64,000 nt of DNA from Martinezella dioscoreae. GTDB taxonomy: Bacteria > Pseudomonadota > Alphaproteobacteria > Rhizobiales > Rhizobiaceae. The position numbers were made by a program, and so were the translations under genes. The stretch lies in assembly GCF_009176305.1 (NCBI RefSeq), contig NZ_BLAJ01000001.1, positions 124,001-188,000 of the forward strand, written 5' to 3'. A model generated the notes under the pieces. The model was not told the DNA's origin. It worked only from the letters and a program-made list of their open reading frames with translations, and ran no database searches. Shown piece after piece: positions 33,849 to 42,827 of this stretch (position 1 is the stretch's first letter; every line of letters starts with the position of its first letter).

Positions 33849-36164
33849 ATGAAGCCTCCAAGCCCGGACACCGTGCCGACGGATGTTTATCTGTCGTTCG
33901 TCAGTTCGCTTTTCGGAAATCGCAAAACGCTCTTTACGGGCGTGTTCGTTCATATCCTGACATATGTCCTCGTTTTCCTGAGCACGCATGCCGGCATCTA
34001 TCTGGCCTTTTGCGTGGCGATTGCTGTTGTCTTTGGCTTACGCATCCATTTGTTCCGGCTGTTCGACGCCGCGGATAAGAATGATCTTACGCGCGTCGAT
34101 ATTGCCGGCTGGGAAACGCGCTATGTGATCGGCGCGGCGGCGACGGCGGCCATCCTCGGCATCGGCAGCGGCTATGCCATCCTCATCCTGCAGAATCCGC
34201 TGGCGGAATTCATCTGCGTCGCCGTCACGATGGCGTCGATGGTGTCGATCGTCGGCCGCAACTATGGTTCGCCTCGCGCGGTCGATCTTCAGATTCTGTG
34301 CTGCTGCGTGCCGATCATCATTGCCTGCCTGCTGCTGCAGCAACCTTACAAGGCAATCGCCTCCCTCATGCTCATTCCGTTTGGGCTGACGACACGCGCA
34401 ATGGCGAATGGCATGCGCGAATTTCTCTACCGGAACATCATCGCTTCGCGCGAGATATCGCTGATGGCCGACAGGTTCGACACCGCGCTGAACAGCATGA
34501 CGCACGGGCTGTTCATGCTTGATGCCCAGAACCGCATTCTGGTCGTCAATCGCAAGGCATGCGAGCTCCTTAATTTTGCCGATCCGCAGCGGCTCAAGGA
34601 CTGCGAATTCGATGTCGTTCTGCGCTACGGCGCGCGCCATGCCTTCATCGACGGATCGCTGCCCGGACTTATCCAGCGGCAGCTGGCACAGCTCGTCAGC
34701 GGCACGCTGTCGCGAACGCTCATTCAATTCAACGAGGATCAGTTCCTCGAATTTTCGGCCAGCCGCCGCGCCGACGGAATCGTGATCCTGATTTTCGAAG
34801 ATGTGACGGTGCGCGTTCGGGCGGAGCGCAAGATCCTGCATATGGTGCGCTACGACCCTTTGACGGGACTGCCGAATCGCGAATATTTCATGGATCTGGT
34901 CAAGGAGAGGCTGGCTGCGCGCAAGCGGGAAAGCCGCATCGGCATTCTGGTTCTCGATATCGATGACTTCAAGCACGTCAACGATACCAAGGGGCACGTT
35001 GCCGGCGACCGCCTGCTGGTCGCCATAGCCGAGCGCCTGAAGCAGCTTGCCGGCGCCGCAGCGATTGCCGCTCGTCTTGTCGGCGATCAATTCGTGCTGT
35101 TCTTTCCGAATGAAGACGATGCTCCTGATATCGATGCCCGCATCCGCACCCTGCATGCGGCAATGGCCGGCACCTACAGCGTGGCAGACAGCAGTTTCCG
35201 GATTTCCGTCAGCGGCGGATACATGACCGTGTCCAGCCGGGAGTTTCGCCCGGAGGAGTGGCAGATCAAGGTCGATCTCGCGCTTTTCGATGCCAAATCG
35301 CGGCTGAAGGGCGGCTGCAGCGCCTTCGAGGAGGAGATGGACGCACGCTATGTCGAGCGGCAGAAGCTGAAGGATGATTTGCGCGAGGCGGTGGAAACCG
35401 GCAGGCTTCAGGCCGTCTATCAGCCGATGTTCACGCCCGATGGCTCCCGCATCGAATGCTGCGAGGCGCTTGCACGCTGGATTCATCCGGAAAAGGGCTC
35501 AGTCCCGCCCGATCTTTTCGTACAGGTTGCCGAGGAAATGGGCATCGTCGCCGGCATCACTCGCTTCATGGTCAACCAAGCCTGCAACGATTGTGCTTCA
35601 TGGCCTGCGCCGCTCGCGGTTTCCGTCAATCTCTCGGCGCAGGATCTGCGCAATGGCGAGATTGTCAAAATCGTCATGGCGGCGCTTGATGCGTCAGGAT
35701 TGGAGCCATCCCGCCTGCATCTCGAGGTTACTGAAAGTTGCCTGATGGACGAGGTGGCGACCGTTCGCTCCATCCTCGCCGATCTGCGCGCCAAAGGCAT
35801 CACGATTGCGATCGACGATTTCGGAACGGGATTTTCGAGCCTCAGCTATCTCGATACCCTGCCTGTGGATGTCGTGAAGATCGACAGGTCTTTCGTTCGT
35901 GATATCACGACGGATAGCCGCCGTTTCAAGCTGCTATGCGGTATCGTCGATCTTTCCCGCGCGCTCAGCCTTCATATCGTGATCGAAGGCGTCGAGACGC
36001 TGGAGCAGCTGGCATTGGTGGTCGAGCGGAACCTGGCGGATATCATCCAAGGCTATGTATTTTCGCCGCCGGTGCCGCAGGAGCAGGTCATCGAGAGAGT
36101 GGCCAGTCTCAACCGGCGGCAGCCGGGCGCCGGCAGAATCCTGCCGTCCGATGTCACGACCTAG
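33849..36164 (+). CDS. Membrane GGDEF-EAL protein with degenerate GGDEF, intact EAL
   Basis: A 771-residue inner-membrane protein. Four to six hydrophobic helices fill about residues 20-200 (for example YVLVFLSTHAGIYLAF and IIIACLLLQQPYKAIASLML), followed by a PAS-like region (DTALNSMTHGLFMLDAQNR, 215-235). The diguanylate cyclase domain has lost its signature: GGDEF reads VGDQF (411-415). The phosphodiesterase domain has an intact EAL (539-541) and IAIDDFGTGFSSLSYL. It probably acts as a c-di-GMP phosphodiesterase, or as a GTP-sensing/EAL hybrid, rather than a cyclase (inference). It stands alone behind the TRAP gene. Confidence 0.92.
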   Translation: MKPPSPDTVPTDVYLSFVSSLFGNRKTLFTGVFVHILTYVLVFLSTHAGIYLAFCVAIAVVFGLRIHLFRLFDAADKNDLTRVDIAGWETRYVIGAAATAAILGIGSGYAILILQNPLAEFICVAVTMASMVSIVGRNYGSPRAVDLQILCCCVPIIIACLLLQQPYKAIASLMLIPFGLTTRAMANGMREFLYRNIIASREISLMADRFDTALNSMTHGLFMLDAQNRILVVNRKACELLNFADPQRLKDCEFDVVLRYGARHAFIDGSLPGLIQRQLAQLVSGTLSRTLIQFNEDQFLEFSASRRADGIVILIFEDVTVRVRAERKILHMVRYDPLTGLPNREYFMDLVKERLAARKRESRIGILVLDIDDFKHVNDTKGHVAGDRLLVAIAERLKQLAGAAAIAARLVGDQFVLFFPNEDDAPDIDARIRTLHAAMAGTYSVADSSFRISVSGGYMTVSSREFRPEEWQIKVDLALFDAKSRLKGGCSAFEEEMDARYVERQKLKDDLREAVETGRLQAVYQPMFTPDGSRIECCEALARWIHPEKGSVPPDLFVQVAEEMGIVAGITRFMVNQACNDCASWPAPLAVSVNLSAQDLRNGEIVKIVMAALDASGLEPSRLHLEVTESCLMDEVATVRSILADLRAKGITIAIDDFGTGFSSLSYLDTLPVDVVKIDRSFVRDITTDSRRFKLLCGIVDLSRALSLHIVIEGVETLEQLALVVERNLADIIQGYVFSPPVPQEQVIERVASLNRRQPGAGRILPSDVTT

Positions 36165-36392
36165 CCGGCGTCATCGTTTCGATGCGGGCGTCTTCGAAAT
36201 CCCTGGCGATTCCGTCAGCCAACGCCCGCCTGCGACCTTCTCGTGCATTGCATTTTTCCTCGCTTTGTGTAACCCCTCGGTGGAGGAAATTGGTTGCGGC
36301 ATCCCGTTGCGGGGTGTTTCAACTTTTGAGGACGAGCTCCAGCTGGCAGTTATATCGTCTGTCGGCGGAGAGGATTGAGGGGAGAATTCTGA

Positions 36393-36617
36393 ATGGCCGA
36401 ACATCATACTGGACCCGCCGAAGTGGGCGCTCCCATGGACTACAAGGAGCATGAGAAGACCTACAATCTTTTCATCTCGGGCGCCAAGGTCGGATCTGCG
36501 ATCGTCGCCGCATTGTTGATTGCCATGGCGGCCGGTTTCTTTGGCCATGCCGGTTTCCTCGGCGGCGTCCTGATATTCATTGTTCTGACCATCGCCAGCG
36601 TCGTCCTGTTGCGCTGA
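36393..36617 (+). CDS. aa3-type cytochrome c oxidase subunit IV (bacterial CoxIV)
   Basis: A 74-residue protein of the bacterial aa3 cytochrome c oxidase subunit IV family. A conserved hydrophilic N-terminus MDYKEHEKTYNLFI precedes one or two transmembrane segments (SAIVAALLIAMAAGFFG and GVLIFIVLTIASVVLL). It is a small accessory subunit of the proton-pumping oxidase. A weak GAGGGGAGAATTC precedes the start. It sits just before the transhydrogenase genes, an order seen in rhizobia. The remaining oxidase subunits are not in the window. Confidence 0.87.
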   Translation: MAEHHTGPAEVGAPMDYKEHEKTYNLFISGAKVGSAIVAALLIAMAAGFFGHAGFLGGVLIFIVLTIASVVLLR

Positions 36618-36718
36618 TATTGCAGCGCTGACCGATGCCGGGCCAATTGCCCGCGCTTTCCCATGATTCTGCAGACTACAGCGCCGCCGCATTCGGGAGC
36701 GGCGCCGTCTGATGCGAG

Positions 36719-37891
36719 GTGTCGTCGTTGAGCAATCTGGTTTTCGTGGCCAAGGAAAGCGTGGCGGAGGAGACGCGTGTTGCGGCTTCCGTCGAGACGG
36801 TGAAGAAGATGAAGAACCTGGGTTTCGACGTGGTGATCGAAGCCGGTGCGGGGGCTTTATCGCGCATTCCGGATACCGAATATGAAGCCGTCGGCGCACG
36901 GATCGGTTCCATCAAGGATGCGAAGGCGGCGGATGTCATTCTCAAGGTGAGACGTCCGACGAGCAAGGAGATCTCCGGCTACAAGAGCGGCGCGATCGTC
37001 ATCGCCATCATGGACCCTTATGGCAACGAGGCCGCTCTTGCGGAGATGGCGCGCGCAGGGCTGACAAGCTTCGCCATGGAGCTGATGCCGCGCATCACCC
37101 GCGCGCAGTCGATGGACGTCTTGTCGTCGCAGGCCAATCTCGCAGGGTATCAGGCCGTGATCGAGGCTGCTGCCGTCTATGACCGGGCGCTGCCGATGAT
37201 GATGACGGCAGCGGGCACGGTGCCGGCGGCAAAGGTCTTCGTCATGGGTGCCGGCGTTGCCGGGTTGCAGGCGATCGCCACCGCACGGCGTTTGGGCGCG
37301 CTCGTTTCGGCGACGGACGTACGGCCGGCTGCGAAGGAGCAGGTCGCTTCGCTCGGCGCAAAATTCGTCGCGGTCGAGGACGAGGAGTTCAAGGCAGCTG
37401 AGACTGCCGGCGGCTATGCCAAGGAAATGTCGAAGGAGTATCAGGCGAAACAGGCGGCGCTCGTCGCCGATCATATCGCCAAGCAGGATATCGTCATCAC
37501 CACGGCGCTCATTCCGGGCCGGCCGGCGCCACGCCTTGTCGGGCGCGACATGCTGAAGGCGATGCGCCCCGGCGCCGTGGCCGTCGATCTCGCGGTCGAA
37601 CGCGGCGGCAATATCGAGGGTGCCGAATACGGCAAGATCGCCGATGTCGAGGGCGTCAAGGTGGTCGGATATCCCAATATGGCCGGCCGGATCGCGGCCA
37701 GCGCCTCGGCCCTCTACGCCAAGAACCTCGTTACCTTCCTGGAGACGATGGTCGACAAGGATACGAAGAGCCTTGCCCTCAACCGCACCGATGAGCTGAT
37801 CAAGGCGACGATGCTGACCGACGGCGGCGAAGTCGTGAACCCGAATTTCGTCGATCCCGACCAGCCGACGATCAAGAAGGGAGATCTCTGA
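36719..37891 (+). CDS. pntAA: NAD(P) transhydrogenase subunit alpha, part 1 (dI domain)
   Basis: A 390-residue soluble NAD(H)-binding domain I of the proton-translocating transhydrogenase. The Rossmann region is VFVMGAGVAGLQAIATARRL, followed by SATDVRPAAKEQVASLGAKF. The RQD-type and proximal loop regions are intact. The start is GTG at 36719 or, more probably on spacing, TTG at 36728 (giving MSNLVFVAKE), with GAGG upstream. The enzyme uses the proton motive force to drive hydride transfer from NADH to NADP+, supplying NADPH. In this alphaproteobacterial form the alpha subunit is split, with the membrane part encoded 2 bases downstream. Confidence 0.93.
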   Translation: MSSLSNLVFVAKESVAEETRVAASVETVKKMKNLGFDVVIEAGAGALSRIPDTEYEAVGARIGSIKDAKAADVILKVRRPTSKEISGYKSGAIVIAIMDPYGNEAALAEMARAGLTSFAMELMPRITRAQSMDVLSSQANLAGYQAVIEAAAVYDRALPMMMTAAGTVPAAKVFVMGAGVAGLQAIATARRLGALVSATDVRPAAKEQVASLGAKFVAVEDEEFKAAETAGGYAKEMSKEYQAKQAALVADHIAKQDIVITTALIPGRPAPRLVGRDMLKAMRPGAVAVDLAVERGGNIEGAEYGKIADVEGVKVVGYPNMAGRIAASASALYAKNLVTFLETMVDKDTKSLALNRTDELIKATMLTDGGEVVNPNFVDPDQPTIKKGDL

Positions 37892-37892
37892 G

Positions 37893-38291
37893 ATGGCCAG
37901 CCAAGCAATGGACCAGGCACTCCAGCAACTGAATGATGCCGTTGCCGCCGTTACGGCCGCCGCAGCACAGGCGCCCGAGGTTGCCAGTGCCGCAGCCGGT
38001 GGAGCGATCGATCCTTTCGTCTTTCAACTGGCCATCTTCGTGCTGGCGATCTTCGTCGGCTATTATGTCGTATGGTCGGTGACGCCGGCCCTGCATACGC
38101 CGCTGATGGCGGTCACGAACGCCATTTCCTCGGTCATCGTCGTCGGCGCACTGCTGGCCGTGGGCATTTCGGCGAGCGGCCTTGCCACGGGCTTCGGCTT
38201 CGTGGCGCTGGTTCTCGTCTCGGTCAATATCGTCGGCGGCTTCCTTGTCACCCAGCGCATGCTGGCGATGTACAAGAAGAAGGACAAGTGA
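37893..38291 (+). CDS. pntAB: NAD(P) transhydrogenase subunit alpha, part 2 (membrane)
   Basis: A 132-residue membrane piece of the alpha subunit (dII N-part). A Gln/Ala-rich N-terminal tail precedes three hydrophobic segments: FQLAIFVLAIFVGYYVVWSV, ISSVIVVGALLAVGISASG, and ATGFGFVALVLVSVNIVGGF near the C-terminus. The ending VTQRMLAMYKKKDK is typical of PntAB. It sits between the dI and beta genes, starting 2 bases after the stop of the first and ending 8 bases before the ATG of the second. Confidence 0.92.
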   Translation: MASQAMDQALQQLNDAVAAVTAAAAQAPEVASAAAGGAIDPFVFQLAIFVLAIFVGYYVVWSVTPALHTPLMAVTNAISSVIVVGALLAVGISASGLATGFGFVALVLVSVNIVGGFLVTQRMLAMYKKKDK

Positions 38292-38298
38292 GGGCGGC

Positions 38299-39696
38299 AT
38301 GCTGAGCAATATCGCAGCTTTCCTCTATCTCGTCTCCGGCGTTCTGTTCATCCTGGCGCTGCGCGGCCTGTCGCATCCGGCCACCAGCCGGCGCGGCAAT
38401 CTCTACGGCATGGTCGGCATGGGCATCGCCATCGCCACGACGTTGGTGCTGGCGACGCCATCCTTTGGCGGTTTCGTGCTTATCATTCTCGGCCTTGCCA
38501 TCGGCGGCGGAGCAGGTGCCTATATAGCGCGCGTCATTCCGATGACGTCGATGCCGCAACTCGTGGCCGGTTTCCATTCGCTGGTCGGTCTTGCGGCTGT
38601 CCTCGTCGCCGCTTCGGCGCTCTATACGCCGTCGTCCTTTGGCATCGGTGAGATCGGCCACATCCACACCGAGGCTCGCATCGAGATGGCGATCGGCGCC
38701 GCGATCGGCGCGCTGACCTTCACCGGTTCGATTATCGCCTTCCTGAAGCTCGACGGACGCATGTCCGGCAAGCCGATCCTGCTGCCGAACCGCCATATCA
38801 TCAATGCCGCTTTGCTCGTGCTGATCGCGGTCTCCATCATCAGCCTGGCGGCGAACGAGAGTCATCTCGCCTTCTGGGCCATCGTCGCGCTGTCGTTGCT
38901 TCTCGGCGTGCTGCTGATCGTGCCGATCGGCGGTGCCGACATGCCGGTCGTCGTGTCGATGCTGAATTCCTATTCCGGCTGGGCCGCCGCCGGCATCGGC
39001 TTCACGCTCGGCAATCTCGCGCTCATCATTACCGGCGCGCTTGTCGGCTCCTCGGGTGCGATCCTGTCCTACATCATGTGCAAGGGCATGAACCGCTCCT
39101 TCATTTCGGTCATTCTCGGCGGTTTCGGCGGCGAGACGGCCTCGGGCGGGACCGACAATTCCGACAAGACGGTGAAGCTCGGTTCGGCCGAGGATGCCGC
39201 CTATCTGATGGCGAACGCCTCCAAGGTCATCATCGTGCCCGGCTATGGCATGGCGGTGGCACAGGCCCAGCATGCGCTACGCGAAATGGCCGACAGGCTG
39301 AAGGCGCATGGTGTCGAGGTGAAATATGCCATTCATCCTGTCGCCGGCCGTATGCCGGGTCACATGAACGTGCTGCTCGCCGAGGCCAATGTGCCCTATG
39401 ACGAGGTGTTCGAACTCGAGGACATCAATTCGGAATTCGCCCAGGCCGATGTCGCCTATGTCATCGGCGCCAACGACGTCACCAATCCAGCGGCGCGCGA
39501 TGACAAGACATCGCCGATCTACGGCATGCCGATCCTCGACGTCGACAAGGCGAAAACCTGCCTTTTCGTCAAGCGTTCGCTCGGCTCCGGCTATGCCGGC
39601 ATCGACAACACGCTGTTCTATAAGGATGGCACGATGATGCTTCTGGGCGACGCCAAGAAGGTAACCGAGGACATCGTCAAGGCGATGAACGAGTAG
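38299..39696 (+). CDS. pntB: NAD(P) transhydrogenase subunit beta
   Basis: A 465-residue subunit beta: about nine transmembrane helices of dII in the first half, beginning MLSNIAAFLYLVSGVLFILA, and the soluble NADP(H)-binding domain dIII in the last 180 residues, with VIIVPGYGMAVAQAQHALRE and HPVAGRMPGHMNVLLAEA. ATG 38299 is preferred, since GAGGG precedes it and an upstream extension would read through pntAB. The complete pntAA-pntAB-pntB operon is present, and a convergent hairpin follows. Confidence 0.95.
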   Translation: MLSNIAAFLYLVSGVLFILALRGLSHPATSRRGNLYGMVGMGIAIATTLVLATPSFGGFVLIILGLAIGGGAGAYIARVIPMTSMPQLVAGFHSLVGLAAVLVAASALYTPSSFGIGEIGHIHTEARIEMAIGAAIGALTFTGSIIAFLKLDGRMSGKPILLPNRHIINAALLVLIAVSIISLAANESHLAFWAIVALSLLLGVLLIVPIGGADMPVVVSMLNSYSGWAAAGIGFTLGNLALIITGALVGSSGAILSYIMCKGMNRSFISVILGGFGGETASGGTDNSDKTVKLGSAEDAAYLMANASKVIIVPGYGMAVAQAQHALREMADRLKAHGVEVKYAIHPVAGRMPGHMNVLLAEANVPYDEVFELEDINSEFAQADVAYVIGANDVTNPAARDDKTSPIYGMPILDVDKAKTCLFVKRSLGSGYAGIDNTLFYKDGTMMLLGDAKKVTEDIVKAMNE

Positions 39697-39714
39697 GCTG
39701 CCGCTGCGCCCGCA

Positions 39715-39733
39715 AGAGCGGTGTTTCCGCTCT
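39715..39733. terminator. Hairpin between converging pntB and histidine kinase genes
   Basis: A 7-bp perfect stem (AGAGCGG with CCGCTCT) with loop TGTTT lies 18 bases after the pntB stop and touches the end of the minus-strand kinase gene. The T-tract is weak on both strands. Confidence 0.5.
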
Positions 39734-41415
39734 CAGTTCCTTTGACGTTCCATCATGCTGCGCGGTGCGGTCAGTATCCAGACGAGGCCAGCCGGGCGGA
39801 AATCGACCTCGACGTGACCGCTGAAGGATGCCGCGGCATGGGTTTTCGTGACGGTGGTGCCGAAGCCCGTGTCGCTCGGCGGCTTGACCGGCGGACCGCC
39901 GCTTTCGGTCCAGACGAAGCGAATCTTGGTGCCGGTTTCAGCGGCTTCGTTCGTCCATTCGATGGTGATCTTGCCCTCCGGCGCGGAAAGCGCGCCATAT
40001 TTGACCGAATTGGTGGCAAGCTCGTGCAGGACCAGGCCGAGATTCTGCACCGCTTCCGGCTTCAGCAGGAAGTCATTGCCGAGAACGTCGAGTTGCTGAG
40101 GTCCCTGCAGGAAAGTCGCGAGGTGGATGTCGATCACGCGGCGAAGCGACACGCCGGACCATTGTTCGCTGGTCAGCACCTCGATCGAGCGCGCCAAGCC
40201 TTCGAGCCGGTCGGCGACAGCTCGCTGGAAAGTATCGACGCTATCAGTCTGCCGCGCGAGCTGACGCGTCATTGCCTGCGCGAGCGCCAGCAGATTCTTG
40301 GTGCGATGGACGAGCTCGTGCATGACGAAATGCAGCCGGTCCTCGGTGACGCTGCGGTCGAAGGAGGCGTTGGAAAGCGCGACAGCCACCTGGTTTGCCT
40401 CAATGACGCTCGTGTCGATCGGTGCCACGATCTCGCCGCGGCCCATGCGGTCCGCCATGTCGGCAATATCCTGTATGGTGGTGCGCACCTGACGTGCCAA
40501 GGCATAGACGGCAATCAGCGCAACCAGTAGCAGCGTCACACCGCCATAGATCAGAAAGCGCCAGGTGCTCATCAGCGAAGCCTGCGCGGAAGCGATCGGA
40601 CCCCAGACGACGGCCTTCCAGGACCAGCCTGAGATTTGCGCATAACCGAGCACCGCGTTCGGCAGGACCTTGTCATCCTGATAGACGCCGCTGGATGCGA
40701 TCAGCTTCGGCAGGATGTTCTTATTGAATGCGTCGCCCGGGGCGAGGGTCGTCGGGCCACCGGCGGCAACGACATGTCCGGATTTGTCCAGAACGGCGGC
40801 AGACCAGCCGGGTGGCAAGGCTTCCGTCGTCACGAGCTTGGCGAGCTCGTCGGCATCCTGTGTTACGGCCAAAGCGGCGCCGGCCGGCGAATGTTCGAGG
40901 GGCAGGGTGACGTTATAGACCCAGCGGCGGGCGGTCGAGCCTATGAAGACATCGGATGCCTCGATGCGGCCGGAGTTCAGTGCCGATTGAAGCGCGGCGA
41001 TGTTGCCGGTCTTGCCGAGTGGCTTGCCGAGCGGCCAGCGGGTATTCAGTCGGAGCTGGCCGTCCTTTTCCATAAGCAGCACGAAAAGCGAATCCGTGCG
41101 CAATACCGTTTCCGTGCGGGCGAAGAAGGTGGCGATGTCGTTGCGCTCAAGTTCCGGCGAGGAAGACAGAAGGCGCAGCGTCGTCGCCATGTCCTGCAAT
41201 TGGCGATCGATGACGCGCGAAAGCGCCTGAGCATCCTGAACCGTGTCGCCCTTCAAAGCATCGCGTTCATTATCCTCGAGTTGGACCAGAAGCAGCGCGA
41301 CGAAGGCGAGAATAGGCAAGGCGATCGCCAGGGCTATGGCGATCAGATAGGCACCAATCGACGCTTTCGGAAAATGCGGCTTCCTCATGGAGCGATCAAC
41401 CGATCGTGCCTCCAT
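39733..41415 (-). CDS. HWE/HisKA_2-family sensor histidine kinase
   Basis: A 560-residue membrane sensor kinase. The N-terminal helix IGAYLIAIALAIALPILAFVALLL precedes a periplasmic Cache-like sensor (about 50-275). A second helix (LIYGGVTLLLVALIAVYALA) and a HAMP region follow. The kinase is of the HWE/HisKA_2 type: phospho-His in HELVHRTKNLLALAQAM, N-box LHELATNSVKYGAL, and the W-x-E-like IEWTNE. ATG 41415 is used; TTG 41436 and ATG 41388 are also in frame and none has a clear ribosome binding site. No response regulator is adjacent, so it is an orphan kinase, possibly linked to general stress or light/redox signalling as in other family members (inference). Confidence 0.9.
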   Translation of the reverse strand: MEARSVDRSMRKPHFPKASIGAYLIAIALAIALPILAFVALLLVQLEDNERDALKGDTVQDAQALSRVIDRQLQDMATTLRLLSSSPELERNDIATFFARTETVLRTDSLFVLLMEKDGQLRLNTRWPLGKPLGKTGNIAALQSALNSGRIEASDVFIGSTARRWVYNVTLPLEHSPAGAALAVTQDADELAKLVTTEALPPGWSAAVLDKSGHVVAAGGPTTLAPGDAFNKNILPKLIASSGVYQDDKVLPNAVLGYAQISGWSWKAVVWGPIASAQASLMSTWRFLIYGGVTLLLVALIAVYALARQVRTTIQDIADMADRMGRGEIVAPIDTSVIEANQVAVALSNASFDRSVTEDRLHFVMHELVHRTKNLLALAQAMTRQLARQTDSVDTFQRAVADRLEGLARSIEVLTSEQWSGVSLRRVIDIHLATFLQGPQQLDVLGNDFLLKPEAVQNLGLVLHELATNSVKYGALSAPEGKITIEWTNEAAETGTKIRFVWTESGGPPVKPPSDTGFGTTVTKTHAAASFSGHVEVDFRPAGLVWILTAPRSMMERQRN

Positions 41416-41642
41416 GAGGGTCCGACGCGCTGGCAAACGCGAAGAGAATGATATTGGTCATCATGCCAAGCGCCCCCGTGCCCAGATCATCGAGCTACAT
41501 GCTCCTGAAGCGCCATGTTAGGGCTCGGTAATTTTCCTTGCAACATCTGAAAAGTCATTATTGCGAAATCCTAAGCGATCTCGGGTATTTACGACTGTGG
41601 CAATGCATCCCTGAAGTTGCGCTGGCAGGTCTTGTGTCCGAG

Positions 41643-42713
41643 CTAGGTAAAGCGTGAGAGACGGAAGGATGCAAGCTCGGGAGCTTCGCCACCATCGACG
41701 ATTTCCTGCGCGGCGAGCAGGCCGACGAGCGGCGCCAGCGTGACGCCGGAGTGGAGAACTGCGAGGTAGAGGCCAGGTGCCGCGCCGACACCACCCAGAA
41801 CCGGAAGGCCGTCTTTCGGTGTCGGGCGATAGCCGATGGTGTAGAAATCAAGCTCCAGGGCCTCGCCGCCTTTCAATGTCGTTTTGACCCTGGCGAAAAG
41901 ATCGTCGGCTGCCGCTTGTGGATCTCTGCCGGGATCGGTGCCGCCGAAGTCGCCGCCGGCGATGATTCGCCCCTCTGCCGTCTGGCGCAAATGCAGTTCC
42001 GGCGCCATCACCAGACCATTCAGCATTTTCTGCACGGGGCGGGAATGGACGATAAGCCCTGGAGGCGTTTCCAGCGGCACGAGAACATCCGCCGAGGCCG
42101 CAAGTGCTGGCGTGCCCGCACCGGCGGCCAGAACGACATGATCGGCCTGCATCGGCCCTTCACTCGTTTCGATGCCGACAACCTGCTCTCCCTCTCTGAG
42201 CAGGCCTGCGACCTCGACGCCGGATAACAGGCTCGCGCCCTGACGGCGAGCGTCCTCCAGCAGCAGCTTGGTGGCGGCAACAGGTTCGACGGCGCCTTCC
42301 TCGGCAACATGCAGGGCATAGTCTGGCGGATTGGCGAGGTTCGGTTCGATCATTGCGCTCGTCGCTCGGTTGACCGGCTGTATGCCATAACCCCAGCCAT
42401 GATGTTGTGCCGCATAGGCATCGAGCTCTGCTTCCGGCAGATCCCAGGAGAGGCCGCCGCACCAGGACAAGGGAAGATCCGGCAGGTTGTCTTGTAGCCG
42501 CGACCATTCGGCCATCGATCGGCGACGGACCTGGAAATAGAATTCCGGATTGCCCCAGCTCGCATTGATCCAGGCAAAGGAGTTCGGAGTTGCGACGCCG
42601 CCGGTCTTCTGAGCGACCACCGTCACGGATGCGCCCTTGCGACTCAGATGCCAGGCGATGGAGGCACCGATGATTCCGGCGCCGACGACGATGACTTTTT
42701 GTGGGGAGGGCAT
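41643..42713 (-). CDS. FAD-dependent oxidoreductase (D-amino acid oxidase/glycine oxidase family)
   Basis: A 356-residue DAO-fold flavoprotein. The FAD loop is VIVVGAGIIGASIAWHLSRKG at the N-terminus. The middle reads VVLAAGAGTPALAASADVLV, and the family C-terminal motif is GLYLAVLHSGVTLAPLVGLL with the glycine-rich, histidine-containing FAD contact. It oxidises an amine or amino acid with release of H2O2; the substrate is unclear. It is transcribed in the same direction as the downstream histidine kinase, 227 bases away, and could share a transcript. Confidence 0.87.
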   Translation of the reverse strand: MPSPQKVIVVGAGIIGASIAWHLSRKGASVTVVAQKTGGVATPNSFAWINASWGNPEFYFQVRRRSMAEWSRLQDNLPDLPLSWCGGLSWDLPEAELDAYAAQHHGWGYGIQPVNRATSAMIEPNLANPPDYALHVAEEGAVEPVAATKLLLEDARRQGASLLSGVEVAGLLREGEQVVGIETSEGPMQADHVVLAAGAGTPALAASADVLVPLETPPGLIVHSRPVQKMLNGLVMAPELHLRQTAEGRIIAGGDFGGTDPGRDPQAAADDLFARVKTTLKGGEALELDFYTIGYRPTPKDGLPVLGGVGAAPGLYLAVLHSGVTLAPLVGLLAAQEIVDGGEAPELASFRLSRFT

Positions 42714-42763
42714 GTCTTTGTCTCGCTTGAACGGGTGAGCCGAGACTAAGCGTTCGACAAGGC

Positions 42764-42800
42764 AAAGAAAAGCCGCCGAGCGGATGGTCGCTGGCGGCTG
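42764..42800 (-). terminator. Intrinsic terminator after the TPR lipoprotein gene
   Basis: On the minus strand a stem AGCCGCC/GGCGGCT, extended inward with an AGCG/CGCT stem, is followed by TTTTCTTTG. It is located 28 bases after the stop of the TPR gene. Confidence 0.7.
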
Positions 42801-42827
42801 AATGTCTTTACTGCAATATGCTCCGTA

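Noticed and set aside
34038-35486. 482-codon minus-strand open frame inside the GGDEF-EAL gene
   Set aside because: The sense gene carries clear EAL and GGDEF-like motifs; the antisense frame is a codon-bias shadow.
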